A DNA stretch of 64,000 nucleotides, taken from Lichenostomus cassidix. Taxonomy: Eukaryota; Chordata; Aves; Passeriformes; Meliphagidae. The DNA is taken from positions 62,162,666 to 62,226,665 of the forward strand of contig CM039179.1 of NCBI GenBank assembly GCA_008360975.2, in the 5' to 3' direction. Under the pieces are notes generated by a model. It ran no database searches. It had not been told where the DNA came from and saw only the letters and a list, made by a program, of their open reading frames with translations. This document shows positions 1-57,060 of the stretch, piece after piece (within the stretch, counting starts at the first letter, position 1; each line of letters starts with the position of its first letter). The translations under genes were made by a program, and so were the position numbers.

Positions 1-45188
<45,188 letters not shown>

Positions 45189-45386
45189 GGCGGCTCCCGG
45201 CGGCTCCTGCGAGGCGGCTCCGGCGGCTCCCGGCGGCGGCTCGCGCGAGGGGCGGAGGGAAGCGGGACGCGCTCCGTGACGAGCGCGAGGGGGGAGACGG
45301 GCGGGGAGGGGGGGCGCTGGCGCGCGCGCGCGCCGTTGCTGAGTGACTGGGAAAGGGTGGGCGGGGCAGAACGGGGGGCGCGAGCG

Positions 45387-45505
45387 CACGTGACGCGAAG
45401 GGCGGGCGGACGCCGTCCAATCGCGGAGCAGTCTCTCGGCTCTGGCTCCGCCCCTCCCCGCCCTGATCCCGCCCCCTCCTCGCGTGGCATTCTGGGCCGT
45501 GTAGT
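45387..45505 (-). promoter_or_regulatory. KPNA3: Probable KPNA3 core and proximal promoter, TATA-less, with clustered factor sites
   Basis: Within about 200-320 bp upstream of the ATG I see an E-box CACGTG (45387-45392), a CCAAT box (45417-45421), three GC boxes of the Sp1 type (45448-45454, 45457-45463 and 45468-45476) and a ZNF143/THAP11-type site (45486-45505). No TATA box is apparent. The transcription start is not determinable from sequence; the 5' UTR is probably within 45189 to about 45400. Site identities rest on consensus matches only. Confidence 0.6.
45486..45505 (-). promoter_or_regulatory. ZNF143/THAP11 (STAF)-type binding site
   Basis: On the minus strand it reads ACTACA, three variable bases, then CCCAGAATGCC. 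This closely fits the long motif ACTACA-N-TCCCAGMATGC that I recall for ZNF143/THAP11. It lies about 300 bp upstream of the KPNA3 ATG at the outer edge of the promoter cluster. Confidence 0.7.
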
Positions 45506-45626
45506 CCGGGCGGGCGGTGGCTCGGCACGTGGAGCGGCGGCCCGGCCGCGCGAGTCCAGCTCGACGCCGGGCGCTGTGGGGCTCCGGGAGATACCCGGGG
45601 CGGCGGGCAAGGCCTGACGGGGCTGC

Positions 45627-46330
45627 ACACACAGAATTGCAGAATGGTTCAGGTTGGAAGGGACCACAGTGGGTCATCTGGTCCAGTCTCCTTGCTGAAA
45701 TAGGGCCAGCCTAAAGCACATGGCACAGGATTGTGTCCAAACGGTTCTTGCTATCTCCAGGGAAGGAGACTCCACAATCGCCTCCCCGGTCAAACTGTTC
45801 CAGTGTATGGTCACTCACACAGTAAAGAAGTTCTTCCTCATGTTCAGGTGGAACTTCTGTGCATCAGTTTCTGCCCATTGCCTCTTGTCCTATTGCTTGG
45901 CACCACTGAGAAGAGCCTGGCTCCATCCTTTTGGCACCTTCCCTTCACTTACTCATAGATATTTGATGAGATCTTTCAGTCATGTCTTCTCAAGGCTGAA
46001 CAGGCCCAGCTCCCTCAGTCTTTCCTCATAGAAGAGATGTTCCAGTTCCTTAATCATGTTTGTACACTGGACCTGCTCCAGGAGTTCCCTGTCTCTTGTG
46101 CTGAGGAGCCCAGAACTGGACACAGCACTCCAGATATGGCCTCAGCAGGCTGAGTAGAGGGGCAGGATCACCTCCTTTGACCTGCTGGCAATGCTCTTCC
46201 TAATGCATCCCAGGATTCCACTGGTCTTGTTAGCTGTGGAATTGTCCCCCCAGATGCACTCTGAGGTGACCCCGCTGGCACAGCTCATGCACAAAGATGC
46301 CTCGGGCAGCTCTGCCAGCCAAGGCTGTGT
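45627..46330 (-). mobile_element. CR1 LINE 3' fragment abutting the KPNA3 CpG island
   Basis: About 0.7 kb. On the minus strand it reads, in order, the end of the reverse transcriptase region (gcatcctgg/ggaggtgatcctgcccctct-like text), ggagtgctgtgtccagttct, the gaggaaagactgagggagct stretch, the ggaacagtttgaccgggg stretch, then ggtcccttccaacctgaacc and an attctgcaattctgtg tail at 45627. All are CR1 landmarks. The left end is clear; the right (5'-truncated) end is estimated. It lies about 440 bp upstream of the KPNA3 start codon. Confidence 0.92.
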
Positions 46331-49300
46331 CGAGGGTCTGCTCTGCACCTCCCTGTGCTCCCCATGACTGCACTAACATTGCTGCATGCTGCCTGGGAAA
46401 TGCTGCACAACAAGCACCTAACAAATCCAGGTGTTTTGGGAATCTTCAAGTCCGCTTTGGTGAACCTGCCATGCAAGCAAGCCCTACCTGGAGAAAACAA
46501 ATCCGGCGCTTTGCCGACACACCCTTCATGCCACACGTGCACATGGCAGCTGGGGTCTTGTACCTACTGAAATGCAGAGCACAAAGGGTCTCTGCCAGTC
46601 CAACGAATTGTCCCCAAACTGTCAAAATTACTGCACCACCATGCCCCATGTGCAGCTCTGGGGGTGGTTGGACAGACTGCAGTTATAGCCAGGACCTCCG
46701 GATTGATGGTAGCTTGGGCGCACCGGTTTGGGTCAAACACACTGCCTTGAAGTCACACCTGGAACTTTCATGGCGGAAAAGAGGATGTATGTGGGTGATG
46801 TAGTTGTAGACAGTGGTAAGCAGTGATCTAACACCTTGCATAAAGCAGAGTATTATCCAAGAAAACCAAAACCCCAAAATAATGAAAACACGTAATGTTC
46901 AAATTTAGCTCATCTTATACCACATCAGGTTCTGCAACAGATCCTTATAGCTATATATAAGCTTTTCACAGACCTCGTTCAGAGTCCCTGACTCTATTTG
47001 ACAACTCAGCTTTTCGTTTGCCTTCCCCCAACCCCTCTTCATATCATTCAAGTGACTGTAACTTGTACCTCACAGCTCTGGCAAAACAAGGCTTGCAGCC
47101 TGATGGAGATGAGTAAAAATCTGGAAGACTAATGCTCTTCCTCACCGTCACTGAGCTGCATGCCAAGTGTTCTTATCTGATGGATCAATACAGCATTTCC
47201 ATCTCTCTCGTTTCCAAGTAGTTTCTGCTCCCAATACACTTTCCTCCGTGCCTTTTCCCAGCAGCTTTATCTGGGTGTGCTGCACCATTGTTGCTAGGAG
47301 TGGAAGAGAGGAAGGAGCCAGAAACAGGGAAAGCCCAAATGGTACAACTGATGTGGCCAGTGTTTGTCAGAGATGGCTTCTAGGCTCTGTCACTTGCACA
47401 TTGGAGGGAGAATTGGTTCCTGGTGTCCAGCTGTCTTCAGGAGAGCAGCTAAAGTAGATTCAGCAGCTGAAAACTGGGTTTTATCCTCCAGGGAAGGTGG
47501 CTGTAGCTGCCAGCTGTGGCTGACTCAGGCCTGGTAGGCCAGCAGAGCAATGCTGATGTGATCCCTGCTAGGCAGGGCCGTTGCAGTTCTCCTCTGGAGG
47601 AGCTGCTCACCATTACCACAAACAAAAGATTATTGTTCAGCGCCACTCAATGTAATCTGAGAGGTAAAAGGAAAACTTGCAACTAAAAAATCAAGTGTCT
47701 CCAGCCTGAAATAACTCAATTTACCAATCCATAAATCTATACCCATTCCGCTAGATAGGATTTATAGATTCAGTGGTTTTTTTTCTTTCCCACTTCTTCC
47801 TTGATATAAGGCTTTCAGGTTTCTGTCGTGCATTTAATTAGTCCTAGTAGACACTCAGGAACTGAACACCTCTTAGACAGAGCTGCATGGAAGTTTACTT
47901 AGGTTTACTGCCTGAATAAAGCTTCGTGGTGGAGCTCTTGACTTGGTAATTGAAGTTGCACATACTAAGAGAGAAAACATTTTGGTGCAGTTAAGCAAAT
48001 ACTACTTTTTGGTGCTGTAATTAACAGACACTACTAAAATATAAGGAACAAGTACTTTGCTACTTTGAAAGCAGAACAAACTATGTGGATCAGGGTGGCC
48101 ATTCTTCATCACCATATGAGCTTCATATCAATGTGCTCTTTTTGTCAAGACCTGCAAGATATGTGTCAGGGCCATGAGCACATTTAAAGGATTCACTGAC
48201 CCCAAGCAGCCTCCCTGTGCTCTATTTCAGCCCTTGCCCCAGCAATGCTGCAGTAGAGCCAGTCTCAATCTCCACTGCAGCCCTTCCCCAGATGTGGGGG
48301 CTGGTGACCTGGCTGGGTGATTTGAAGGGGTAAAGGGGGGCAAAAGAGGGTGTTTAGGGCCACCAAGGTCTGTGTATGCCCTGACAACATAAACTCTGTA
48401 GCTTAAAGACCTATGAAGAGGAAAGATCTTTGTTATTCAACTATATGGGACAGTAAGACCTTTTCAGGTATCCCATTACTGGACAGAGTTGAGTAGTGCT
48501 TGTTTCTGGGATGACCTGTTGGCCTTCAGCAAAACTGGATGAACCCAACCAATGTTGCCATATTTTGGGAAGTGCATGTAGTCAGCTCAGGAGTCCACCT
48601 GCAGTACCAGAGTCAGAGGCCACTCACCCTGTGGTAGCCAATCACTTGTTCTTTTGCAGTCAGTGATTTTTTTCTGTATCCACCAGTCAACAGAGCTGCA
48701 AGAAAACTAGCATGTAAAAAAAATGTAATGAACCTGAGTCACGTTGGCAATCCCTCCGAGAAGGACTGGGGAGATTTAGGTGAAGTGTTTTAAGATGCAG
48801 TCCCACCCTGCTAATGGATATTAGAAGGTGAGGCAGTAGAGACAAATAAAACATGTGTCACCTCCTCAGTCTCTCCTCATGTTCACAGCCATGAGCAGCT
48901 GAAGCCAAGACCTTTGGGGTGGAGGAGGTGTGGATGCCTCCCCAGCAGAGGAGCAGAGTGGCTGGCAAGGTGGGATCATCTTGAAACACTGCTGCTGACT
49001 TGGCTACAAACTACATGTCAAGAACAGTCTGTAAAATCGTGCAACCTGTAATCACAGAAAGATAAAAGTATTGCTACTTTAGCTTAAGCTGTTACCTAGA
49101 GCACTCATGGGTCTCATGCCTTGCTTGCCCACCTCAAAATGGGATACCTGAGCACCTCTGACCTGAGATGCACAACATCTGTAACCATGTGTTACCACTG
49201 GCATGCAGAGCAATAGAAAGCCTTCTTGCCCTACAAAATTGTGCTGTTCATGTGCGCTCTTTAACTCTCAGCAGATGTTAGCTTTCATGCCTTGCCATCT

Positions 49301-52136
49301 AGTACCTCTGGAGACAGCATGACTGGCACAGGCTCAGACACTTCAATGGCTGGGGTCCCTGCCCAAATCCTCTATTGCTGTCCCACTGTACATACAGCTC
49401 TCCAGCAAGTGGCTGAGCAGCGTCTCATTGGGTGTTGCTCTCTTACAAAAAGGGATGAGTAGCACATAAAGTAAATTAAAGTAATGCCTCTGACACTCAT
49501 TTTCTCTAAAGGTACATGTATTGTTTTGGTGAGACCATTAATGTGTGTTTGCAGTTGTCTCCATCACTGAAGTAAAAAATTTGTCTTCATAGGAAAAGAG
49601 TTATATTCTTATCTCATCCCAACTAAGGCTTAGTAATGACTGTGAGCTAAATCCTGGTAGACGCTCCAGCTTTGCCAAAGGCTGCCAACAAATGTCGTGT
49701 GAGCTAACAGATAATGCACTCCAGGAGAGATGAGATGGATGCACTGAAGAGAAGCCCATGGTAAGTTGCTGTGTTGAAAGATCCACAACTCCCAAGTCAG
49801 AAAACCTCTAATCTGAAAACAGTTGAAACACTGGGAAAGTGCTGGGGGGAGCATTACTTTTTTCTTGTTCTTGTGCTTTTCTTATTACATTCATTTGCTG
49901 GTGATTATTGCAGATGCAACAGTCTTGCTGAATTCTTACTAAGACTTTTGTTCTGACCCACAATAGTCCATATATTCGCAGCAGAATATTGCTGTGTGAA
50001 TTGCTCAGTGAACCATATCAGTGTGAATTTGGCACCTGAGTACTCCCAGAGCACAGTGTGGTCCTCCAGTTTCAAAGAAGTAGGTTATGGGTGTCACCTG
50101 ACTGTCCTATTGCTGCTTTGTCCCTTTCATGCCAGGGTCTGGGTTCTCCAGTCAACCACCCTGGAGGCAGCTTACCTTGTGCCAGATTCCAGTCTGGGGT
50201 GAAAACAGCTGCTTTTTTGGAAGAAAACTGCAGCCATAGGTTTGGATGGTGCACACAAGGAAACACTCTCTGGCTGCAGTGGGGCTATGCACCTCATCAA
50301 ATTGGCTCTCTGATGTTGTTTCCCAGTCTTTCACTAGTTTCTCAGCAGACCTGGCAGTATGAAATACTTCTCTGCAGCAGTGCACCTTATCCTGCTACCC
50401 ACAGGCAGCATGGTCAATGGCACTTTGCAAAAACAAGCAGCTCCAGTGGGCTCTCAGGAACTGTGCAGACTGGTAAAGGGCTCAGGGAAATGAGGGTTCT
50501 CCTCAGTATCTCCATGCCAGGACCAATCCCAGAGAGCTGCCCTTTCTGCTGGGAGACATCATTTCTGGGGCCAACACAAAGTGCTGGTGAAGGAGCTGGC
50601 ATGAGGCTGGCTTTGGGAGAACCAGTGAACAGCCCAGGGTCAAGATTTACAAATGCCTCATTATCTGCAGATGAGGAACAGAAGCATTGAGGGAGCAGCT
50701 GGATAGTCTGCTAGCATTTTCAGAATCTGGGAGACATTGTTAGTGAAGGAGGAACCGTAAAACCTCTGGTTATTCATGGGTCCTCTCTGTTCTGTCTGAG
50801 CCAAGTTATCCATGCTTTGACTGGGAGAATAAGGTTCTGGTCCTTCTGGTTCAGAGCATCACTTTCCTCCTCTGTTATTCTCAGAGGAAATCCCAGAGCA
50901 AGTATGCAATAGTTCCTCATCTTCTGTTGTTTCTTGTTGTTGGGCAGCTCCACACAAGAGCTGCTGTTGGGGGTGACAGCAAGGTGGGCATGAAGTAGGG
51001 GATTCATGGGTAAGGATCTGCTGCTATGGTACCCAAGCAAGAGCTGAGGCAGATCCCAGGTCATGTCTGGATCCAGACCAGGAATTATATGGCCAAGTAC
51101 AGAGATAGCTGCAGTGAAGCTCGGGCAGACACCAAGGGCAAAACCCCTACTTAAAAACAGTGCCTGAGATAAGGGGAGTGAGTCCTTGCCAAGGCTCCTC
51201 ACAGCTTGTTCTCAAACAGCTCTTTGATTCAAGGCCAGGCAGCTGCACTGTCAAAGCTGGCCCTGGGCCCAGGCAGCCCAAGCCCCAGGAGGAGGGGGAT
51301 GTGCTCAGGGCCTGGGCACCCACCTGGAGCTGAAGACATCCCTTTCTCCTGATGTTTGAACTCCAGGCAGCCACAGAAGCAGGATGTGTCATGGATATTC
51401 ACACCAGCTTTTCCAAATTTAAGGTAGATGATGATCAGGCGCCAGAACTTTGTCCTGCCAAGAGGAACCAAGCAGGACTCCTGAGATACTGTTTGCAGAA
51501 CCATGGATCCACCAACCTCTTGGCTCTGGCCTTGAGATGCAGGTGCTCAGGAGGCTGAGCTGGGCTGGGCTGCACCACAAACAGCAAAGCCTGATGGGTT
51601 CACTGTTTTTTCTATTAAAAATATTTTGTAGAAATTGCTCTGGGCAGTCTTCCCCATGGCCCAGAGCCTTTGGCACAGGCAGCCCGGAAATGCACTGGTT
51701 GAAGCCCAGTCCCAGAGCCAAAAAGGGCAAGGGAATCTCTGGCACAGGCAAAGTTGCAGCTGAAGAGACATCAAAGGAATGCAGTTTACGGGAATAGTCC
51801 CTGAGGACCTGGGAGTGACTGCCCGCAGGATGACTGTCTTAATTTATATTTCAAAGTTGATAATTCAGTTGGCATAATTGGAAGTTTTGTCTTATTGTCA
51901 TGACTCTGCACTTACATGCCCTGCTATAATGTTCTCCCATGAGACATGATGGCCACCAGTGCGAGAATCACTGTCTTTTCCCATCTTTCTTCCTCTTTCC
52001 TACCTCACTGCATCTTCTAGGAAAAAGGGCTCCTCAAAGTCTTCACGCAAGCTGTGGAGACTGTGGCAAGTGAAGAATGTCACTGTGGTTGAGGAAAAAC
52101 GTGTCTTGGGAGCCCTGGGACACACATCAGCTACCC
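46331..52136. other. KPNA3 upstream flank, no recognised gene
   Basis: About 5.8 kb of sequence of mixed composition. Open frames occur on both strands, the longest of 210 codons at 50058-50690 (plus), but none has recognisable domains, codon pattern or splice context. No transposon family was identified by eye; old diverged copies could be hidden. It may contain a non-coding transcript, which sequence reading alone cannot show. Confidence 0.6.
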
Positions 52137-52173
52137 AAATCTGGCTGTGTTGAACTGGGTGTCAGTCAGCCTG
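52137..52173 (+). repeat. Copy 1 of an unidentified interspersed repeat
   Basis: A 37-bp stretch beginning aaatctggctgtgttgaactg matches 58276-58312 with three mismatches in 37. The similarity fades on both sides by eye. The family is not one I can name. Confidence 0.6.
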
Positions 52174-52671
52174 CATCCATCAAGAGTCATGGGCCAGATG
52201 AAGGTTGCTGCTCTCCATGAGGAGATCTCCACTGGGATCATGGAGACAACTGTCAGCATCACTTGCAGCAGGGTGCTGGGGTTGCACATTTCTGTGTGGT
52301 CACAGTGTGTGCACAAGATGGACAGCTGAGAGCTGGGTGTGCTGGCCAGGCCTGATGTTGGTGAGGTTCAGCAGGGGACAGGCAGCTGTGCTGTCACAGC
52401 CCACTCCTGACAGCTGGCAGGACACATGCCTGTGGCTTGTCCTCCCCAGAGGTATTGAAGCTTCTGCAAACCAGCCTGCACACCCACCTTGGGGCTTCAT
52501 TTGGACTGTGAAACACAGGACAGCCCTGGTTTGCTCTTGTTGGTCTCTCAAAGACAACCCAGACAGGACAACTTCATTTTAGTGAGCACTTATAAAGTCT
52601 CTGGAGTGCTGGTAGACTGCCAGGTCAGGCCTCAACTCCCTTGTGCTGACAACCCCAAGCAATGAGAATTT

Positions 52672-52765
52672 TCATAGAACCATAGAATATCCTGAGTTAG
52701 AATGGACCCACAAGGCTCATCAAGTCCAACTCCTGGCCCTGCATATCAGACAATGTCTTGTATTT
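52672..52765 (-). mobile_element. Short CR1 (CR1-X-like) 3' tail
   Basis: On the plus strand it reads catagaaccatagaatatcc, gagttagaatggacccacaa, then ggctcatcaagtccaactcc and tggccctgca. This is the reverse of a CR1 3' end with the 'gagttggaagggacccacaaggat' type of tail. About 90 bp and heavily 5'-truncated. Confidence 0.85.
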
Positions 52766-53075
52766 TGGCAGCATGCGGGGAAAAGGTGGCTTTTCTCTTG
52801 TAGCCTCCAATTTGGTGGCAGTGGAGGATCACTTCTGAAGTAACCTAACTGCAGGTTTGGAGCTCTGTGGGTGGGATGACCTTCATCAGCTCCAAATCAG
52901 TAATGAGAAGCCATACTGAGAGCTTCCCAAACACCACAGTGCTGGGACAGTGATGCTTTGAAGAGATCATGAGTGAAACACAGTAGCTGACACAGGGATG
53001 GAAGAGGGTAGTTTGATCAACCACAGTCAGATGTGTTCAGCTAGCACAGATGTGAAGAGCCAGCACATTACCATC

Positions 53076-54155
53076 TGTAACTGGGCTTCCATGACCAGGT
53101 TTTGGTAGCAGGGGGTTACAGGGGTGGCTTCTGTGAGAAGCTGCCAGAAGCTTCCCTCATGTCCTACAGAGCCAATGCCAGCCAGCTCCAAGATGGACCC
53201 CACAATGGGCTGAGACCAGCAGTGACAGTGAAAGCACCTCTGGGACAGCAGAGTTAAGAACGGGGAAAAACTCCTGGGAAACGCCACTCTGAAGAGTGGA
53301 GTGAGAATGTAGGAGAGGAACAACTCTGCAGACCCCAAGGTCAGTGGAGAAGGAGGGAGAGGAGATGCTCCAGGCGTTGGAGGAGAGAATCCTCTGCAGC
53401 CCCTGATGCAGACCATGGTGAGGCAGCTGTGCACCTGCAGCCCATGGGGTTCATGGCGGGGCAGGGATCCACCTGGAGTCCCAGGAGCAAGTGGATGCTC
53501 GAAGGAGGCTGCGACCTCTAGGGGAGGCTAGGGGAGACTCCTGGCAGGACTTGCTGATTTGTGGGGTCCCAGCAGGTCATGCCTGGCTGGACTTGTGACC
53601 CCATGGGGACCCATGCTGGAGCAGTCTGTTCCTGAAGGATTGCACCCTGTGGAAGGGACTTGTACTGGAGTAGTTCATGAAGAAGGGAGGATTCACGTTA
53701 GAAAAGTTTATAGAGGACTGTTTCCTGTAGGAGGGACCAGACCCTGTGCCTGTGAGTGGGAAGAGTGTGAGGAGTCCTCCTCTTAGGATGAAGGAGTGTC
53801 AGAGACAATGTGTCATGAACTGACCACAGCCCTCATTTCCCATCTCCCTGTGCTGCTGGGAGGGAAAAGATAAAGAACGTCAGGAGTGAAGCTGAGCCTG
53901 GGAAAAAGGACAGACAAAAGGACAGAGGAAAGTTGTTTAAAGATTTGGTTTTATTTCTCATAACTCTGCTCTGATTTGATTTGCAATGAATTAATTTCCC
54001 TGAGTTGAGTCTGGTTTGCCCATGACAGTAATTGGTGAGTGATCCCTCCCTCCTTAATTCAACCCATGAGCCTTTGCCCTGTTTTTCTCTCCATATCCTG
54101 CTGAGACAGGAGAGTAATAAAGTGACTTGGTGGGCACCAGGGTAAACCCACCACA
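53076..54155 (+). mobile_element. Solo LTR of an endogenous retrovirus, ERVL-type, with CCATC target duplication
   Basis: A 1080-bp element starting TGTAACTGGG and ending CCCACCACA, so with TG...CA termini. CCATC is present directly before (53071-53075) and directly after (54156-54160). A 5-bp duplication fits class III (ERVL-like) integration. The body matches from memory a very common long avian LTR (ggttttggtagcagggggtt, ttctgtgagaagctgccaga, gtgaggagtcctcc, gtgatgaactgaccacag-like text, gacagtaattggtgagtgat). Polyadenylation-type signals are a degenerate AATGAA (53985-53990) and AATAAA (54116-54121). No internal retroviral genes flank it, so recombination between two LTRs has left one. 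The exact Repbase name is not certain to me. Confidence 0.88.
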
Positions 54156-54160
54156 CCATC

Positions 54161-54806
54161 ACAAAGCATGATAACCTCTTTCAGGTTTTGGTACATGTTA
54201 GCAATACACTCTTTCCCCTGAACACAGTTGCTGAGAGCTGAAGGACTTACACCTGCACTGCAGAAAAAAGGCAGAAATATCTCAAAGTGGAATTGCAGTG
54301 ACACCAAAGCCTTCACTTAGATTTTATCTCACTTCACTTAACTCAGATGAGGATTTTTTTTGTGTGTAAGCAAAAATAATAGTGCAAATAATTATGTCAA
54401 AAAAGGCAAAGATTTACTGAGGTGGATCTGGGGTGCTTCTGGTTCCACTCCACCCCCTCCCCCCCCAACCCCCTGTCCCTTGATCCCAGCAACATAACAT
54501 GCATTTGCACACTGTGTGCATGTTGTGCAACCAGTTTCTTCCTGCACCCAGCCAGAGCAGGCTGTTTCTGTCCCTGGTTAATGCAGCTCTGATTACAGCA
54601 TCCTTAGAAAGGCGGATTTTCTTTCACATTATAATATCCAAGTATTAACCTGCCCTGACATCACTTCATTTGCTGGAGCTGATAGCACAGCTTGAGATTG
54701 CTTTACTGCAGAGATTACACAGAAGTAGAGATGGATTCCAATAACTCCTGTTCTGCAAAACAAGTTCTAGTTTCTACTCCGCTAAAAATTAATACATATA
54801 TATAAA
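54161..54806. other. Spacer between two solo LTRs
   Basis: About 650 bp without a recognisable gene. It has a C-rich tract at 54448-54479 and becomes AT-rich (TATA-type) toward the second LTR. Confidence 0.6.
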
Positions 54807-54812
54807 AATATA

Positions 54813-55403
54813 TGTTAGGGAAGATGAAATAGGAAGGCCTTACAGATATGATGGCCTTGCAAAAGATGATGAGAATATGGAAAATATGAGCGAGATTGAA
54901 ATGAAAACAAGATTCGAGTTGTAGAGTAACTAAGAGAACAATGGTATGACCAAGGCAGGTAATCCCCCTTCTTGAAAGAACAATGCCCTCTGCCCAGGCA
55001 AGTCCAAGGGCCAGAGCAGACCCTACCTGCCTGATAGAAATCCCAAAAAGGCAGTTTTTTTAAGGTTTGAAACATGACCCTATATGGTAATGTGATGATT
55101 CTTATAGGCTGTATGTAAATGCTGTAGGACTTGTAGTTTGTCGTAGATTGGTTAAAGAAGAGTTGAATATTCAACAGAGAAGACAATTTATTGTATTGTA
55201 AACGGCAAATCGCTCTCTTTTTGCTCTCTTGTTTCTGCTCTCTCTCTCTCTCTCTCCCCTTTCTGCTGGCCTGCTTGGAGTCGCGTCTTGCGGCTCACAG
55301 GCCTCTCACCCCCACTCTATTTCGCAATAAACCCTCGTGCTTTGAAGATCTCTCGCCTCTATTTTTACCCCCATAACTAAACCCCACGGAGTCAATTCTT
55401 ACA
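54813..55403 (+). mobile_element. Solo LTR of an endogenous retrovirus with AATATA target duplication (class II-like)
   Basis: A 591-bp element starting TGTTAGGGAAG and ending TTCTTACA; the two ends are imperfect inverted repeats. AATATA lies directly before (54807-54812) and directly after (55404-55409); a 6-bp duplication fits class II (ERVK/beta-like) integration. The surrounding sequence is AT-rich, so the duplication is somewhat less certain than for the neighbouring LTR. An AATAAA polyadenylation signal at 55326-55331 is followed by a GT/T-rich stretch and a short U5-like end. A (CT)n tract (55236-55256) and a 14-bp perfect palindrome GTTGAATATTCAAC (55162-55175) lie within. No retroviral genes flank it. 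Confidence 0.85.
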
Positions 55404-55409
55404 AATATA

Positions 55410-56973
55410 TATACATATTTATATTTATTCTTTCTCTCTCACTGTGTAATAGCTTGTCTTCCTGCAGAGATAAGAAAGTCACAAGTGCAGTTGTATGTGA
55501 ATCTGGAACAAGAGATACTTGCCTTTGTGTTCCTTGATGGAAGAAAATTCAGCTGTAGTTATGGTTATGGTACTAATGCAAACCCAATACAGGTGGCTAC
55601 CTCCATCTCCTGCTCCTTTGAGGAGCCATTCTGCATATTTTAATCCTGAAAATATCTTTGGTACCTCGTTTCAGTAGCTAGGATTTGTAAGAAGTCACCA
55701 AGGTGGTGAGTCTCTGTGCTTACACAGTTAAGCTGGTTTCACATGATTATTGGCAGAAGTGGCAATTTTATTTTAAAACCTCCTGTGATCTGATCTCAGG
55801 ATCTATTTGGATCTTCAGTCCCCATGGCAATAGCTCCTCAAATCCTGAAAATAACAATGTGCACAGCTATTTTGACTGAATAAACCAGATGCCACGTATG
55901 CATAAGGCTAAGCATAATGGTGTGTGCTTGTGGGGAGAGGCTTTCATTTCAGGGACAAAAGTAAACAGCAATTTTCCAAGTACACGTAGAGATCTGCTCT
56001 GCTTGGTCAGATGTGTCAAGTGAGGCAGTGACATTTTTGTATTGTCACATTTTAAAGGAGACCTGCATTCACCCCTTTGAATGGCTTTCTAATGATACCT
56101 GATGTGGTGTACGTGCACCGGGAATCCATAAGGCATCACTCTTCCCAGCAAAAAACCACTGGAATGGTGCCATGCAAGAGGAGACGGAGAAAAATATATT
56201 CTAGCTTCATTTTGGATAGTCACATGTTCCCCCTTTGAACTGGAGCTGCTAATCAAAATGGGAAGCCTTGTGAGTTGTTCTGGTTAAGAATAGAAATCTG
56301 TTTTCATCGTTGGTGCTGCCTTAAGTGTTTGAAGACAATGTGCAATGAAGGAAGAATCAACTACGCAGTCAGTTTCTTTACTCACAGCTTTCTGCCATTG
56401 TGAGGGACCTTTATTTGGTCCTTTGAGGTGTTCAAGCAGGACAATGGCTGGAAGAATCTCTCCCTGCAGGCCACCAGGTAGCACATGGACCTTCTCTCCT
56501 GGTTGTCCAACTCTGCATCAGCCCTGGAGCCTGCCTCATGTGTGATCCCTGTGCAGGAATGCCAGGAGCTGACAGGCAGAGAGTCCCTCAGGAAGTTGGG
56601 CACCATTGGCACTCACCTGCTGGCTAATATTCAGCTGTTCACAGCCTCACCCAGCTTGTTGTGTGGAGGATGTTGAGACAGCTGGACCTGCATAAGGATT
56701 TATTCACAGGCTCTGTAGCTGGTGACATGCATTAACTTCAGAGATAACAGCTACTTTTTGGGAAAGATAAAAAAATGAAAGGCGAGAAACAGAAGGGAAA
56801 GGAAAGCTCACCCCCATGACCAGCTGAGAGGACAAGATACAGGAGGTCTCCAGAGGAGAGTCCTCCCCTAAGCATCCTCTTTGGTGACATCTGTCACCTC
56901 TGTGCAGACAAATTTCCCATGATAAGTATATGGGGGTTTTTGTTTTGGTTTTTTTTACCCCACTCAGACTCAC
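55410..56973. other. Intergenic sequence, no recognised gene
   Basis: About 1.6 kb, AT-rich at the left end next to the LTR. No gene, RNA or repeat family identified. Confidence 0.6.
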
Positions 56974-57060
56974 TGCTGGTTGGACTCAATGATCTTAGAG
57001 GTCTTTTCCAATCTAAATGATTCTGTGATTCTATAAATGATTATATGATTCTATGATTTT
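56974..57060 (+). mobile_element. Short CR1 3' tail
   Basis: Reads tgctggttggactcaatgat, cttagaggtcttttccaatc, then taaatgattctgtgattcta and three more attctatg-like units. This is the CR1 3' end on the plus strand, reduced to under 100 bp by 5' truncation, with an extended tail microsatellite. Confidence 0.92.

Noticed and set aside
50058..50690. A 210-codon plus-strand open frame in the flank
   Set aside because: No recognisable domain or family, no splice or promoter context, and overlapping open frames occur on the other strand. Chance is the simpler explanation.
51419..51797. Overlapping open frames of 110-115 codons on both strands
   Set aside because: Mutually overlapping, unrecognisable and without splice signals; typical chance frames in GC-moderate sequence.
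53027..53434. A 135-codon minus-strand open frame
   Set aside because: It lies almost entirely inside the 1080-bp solo LTR and is antisense to it.
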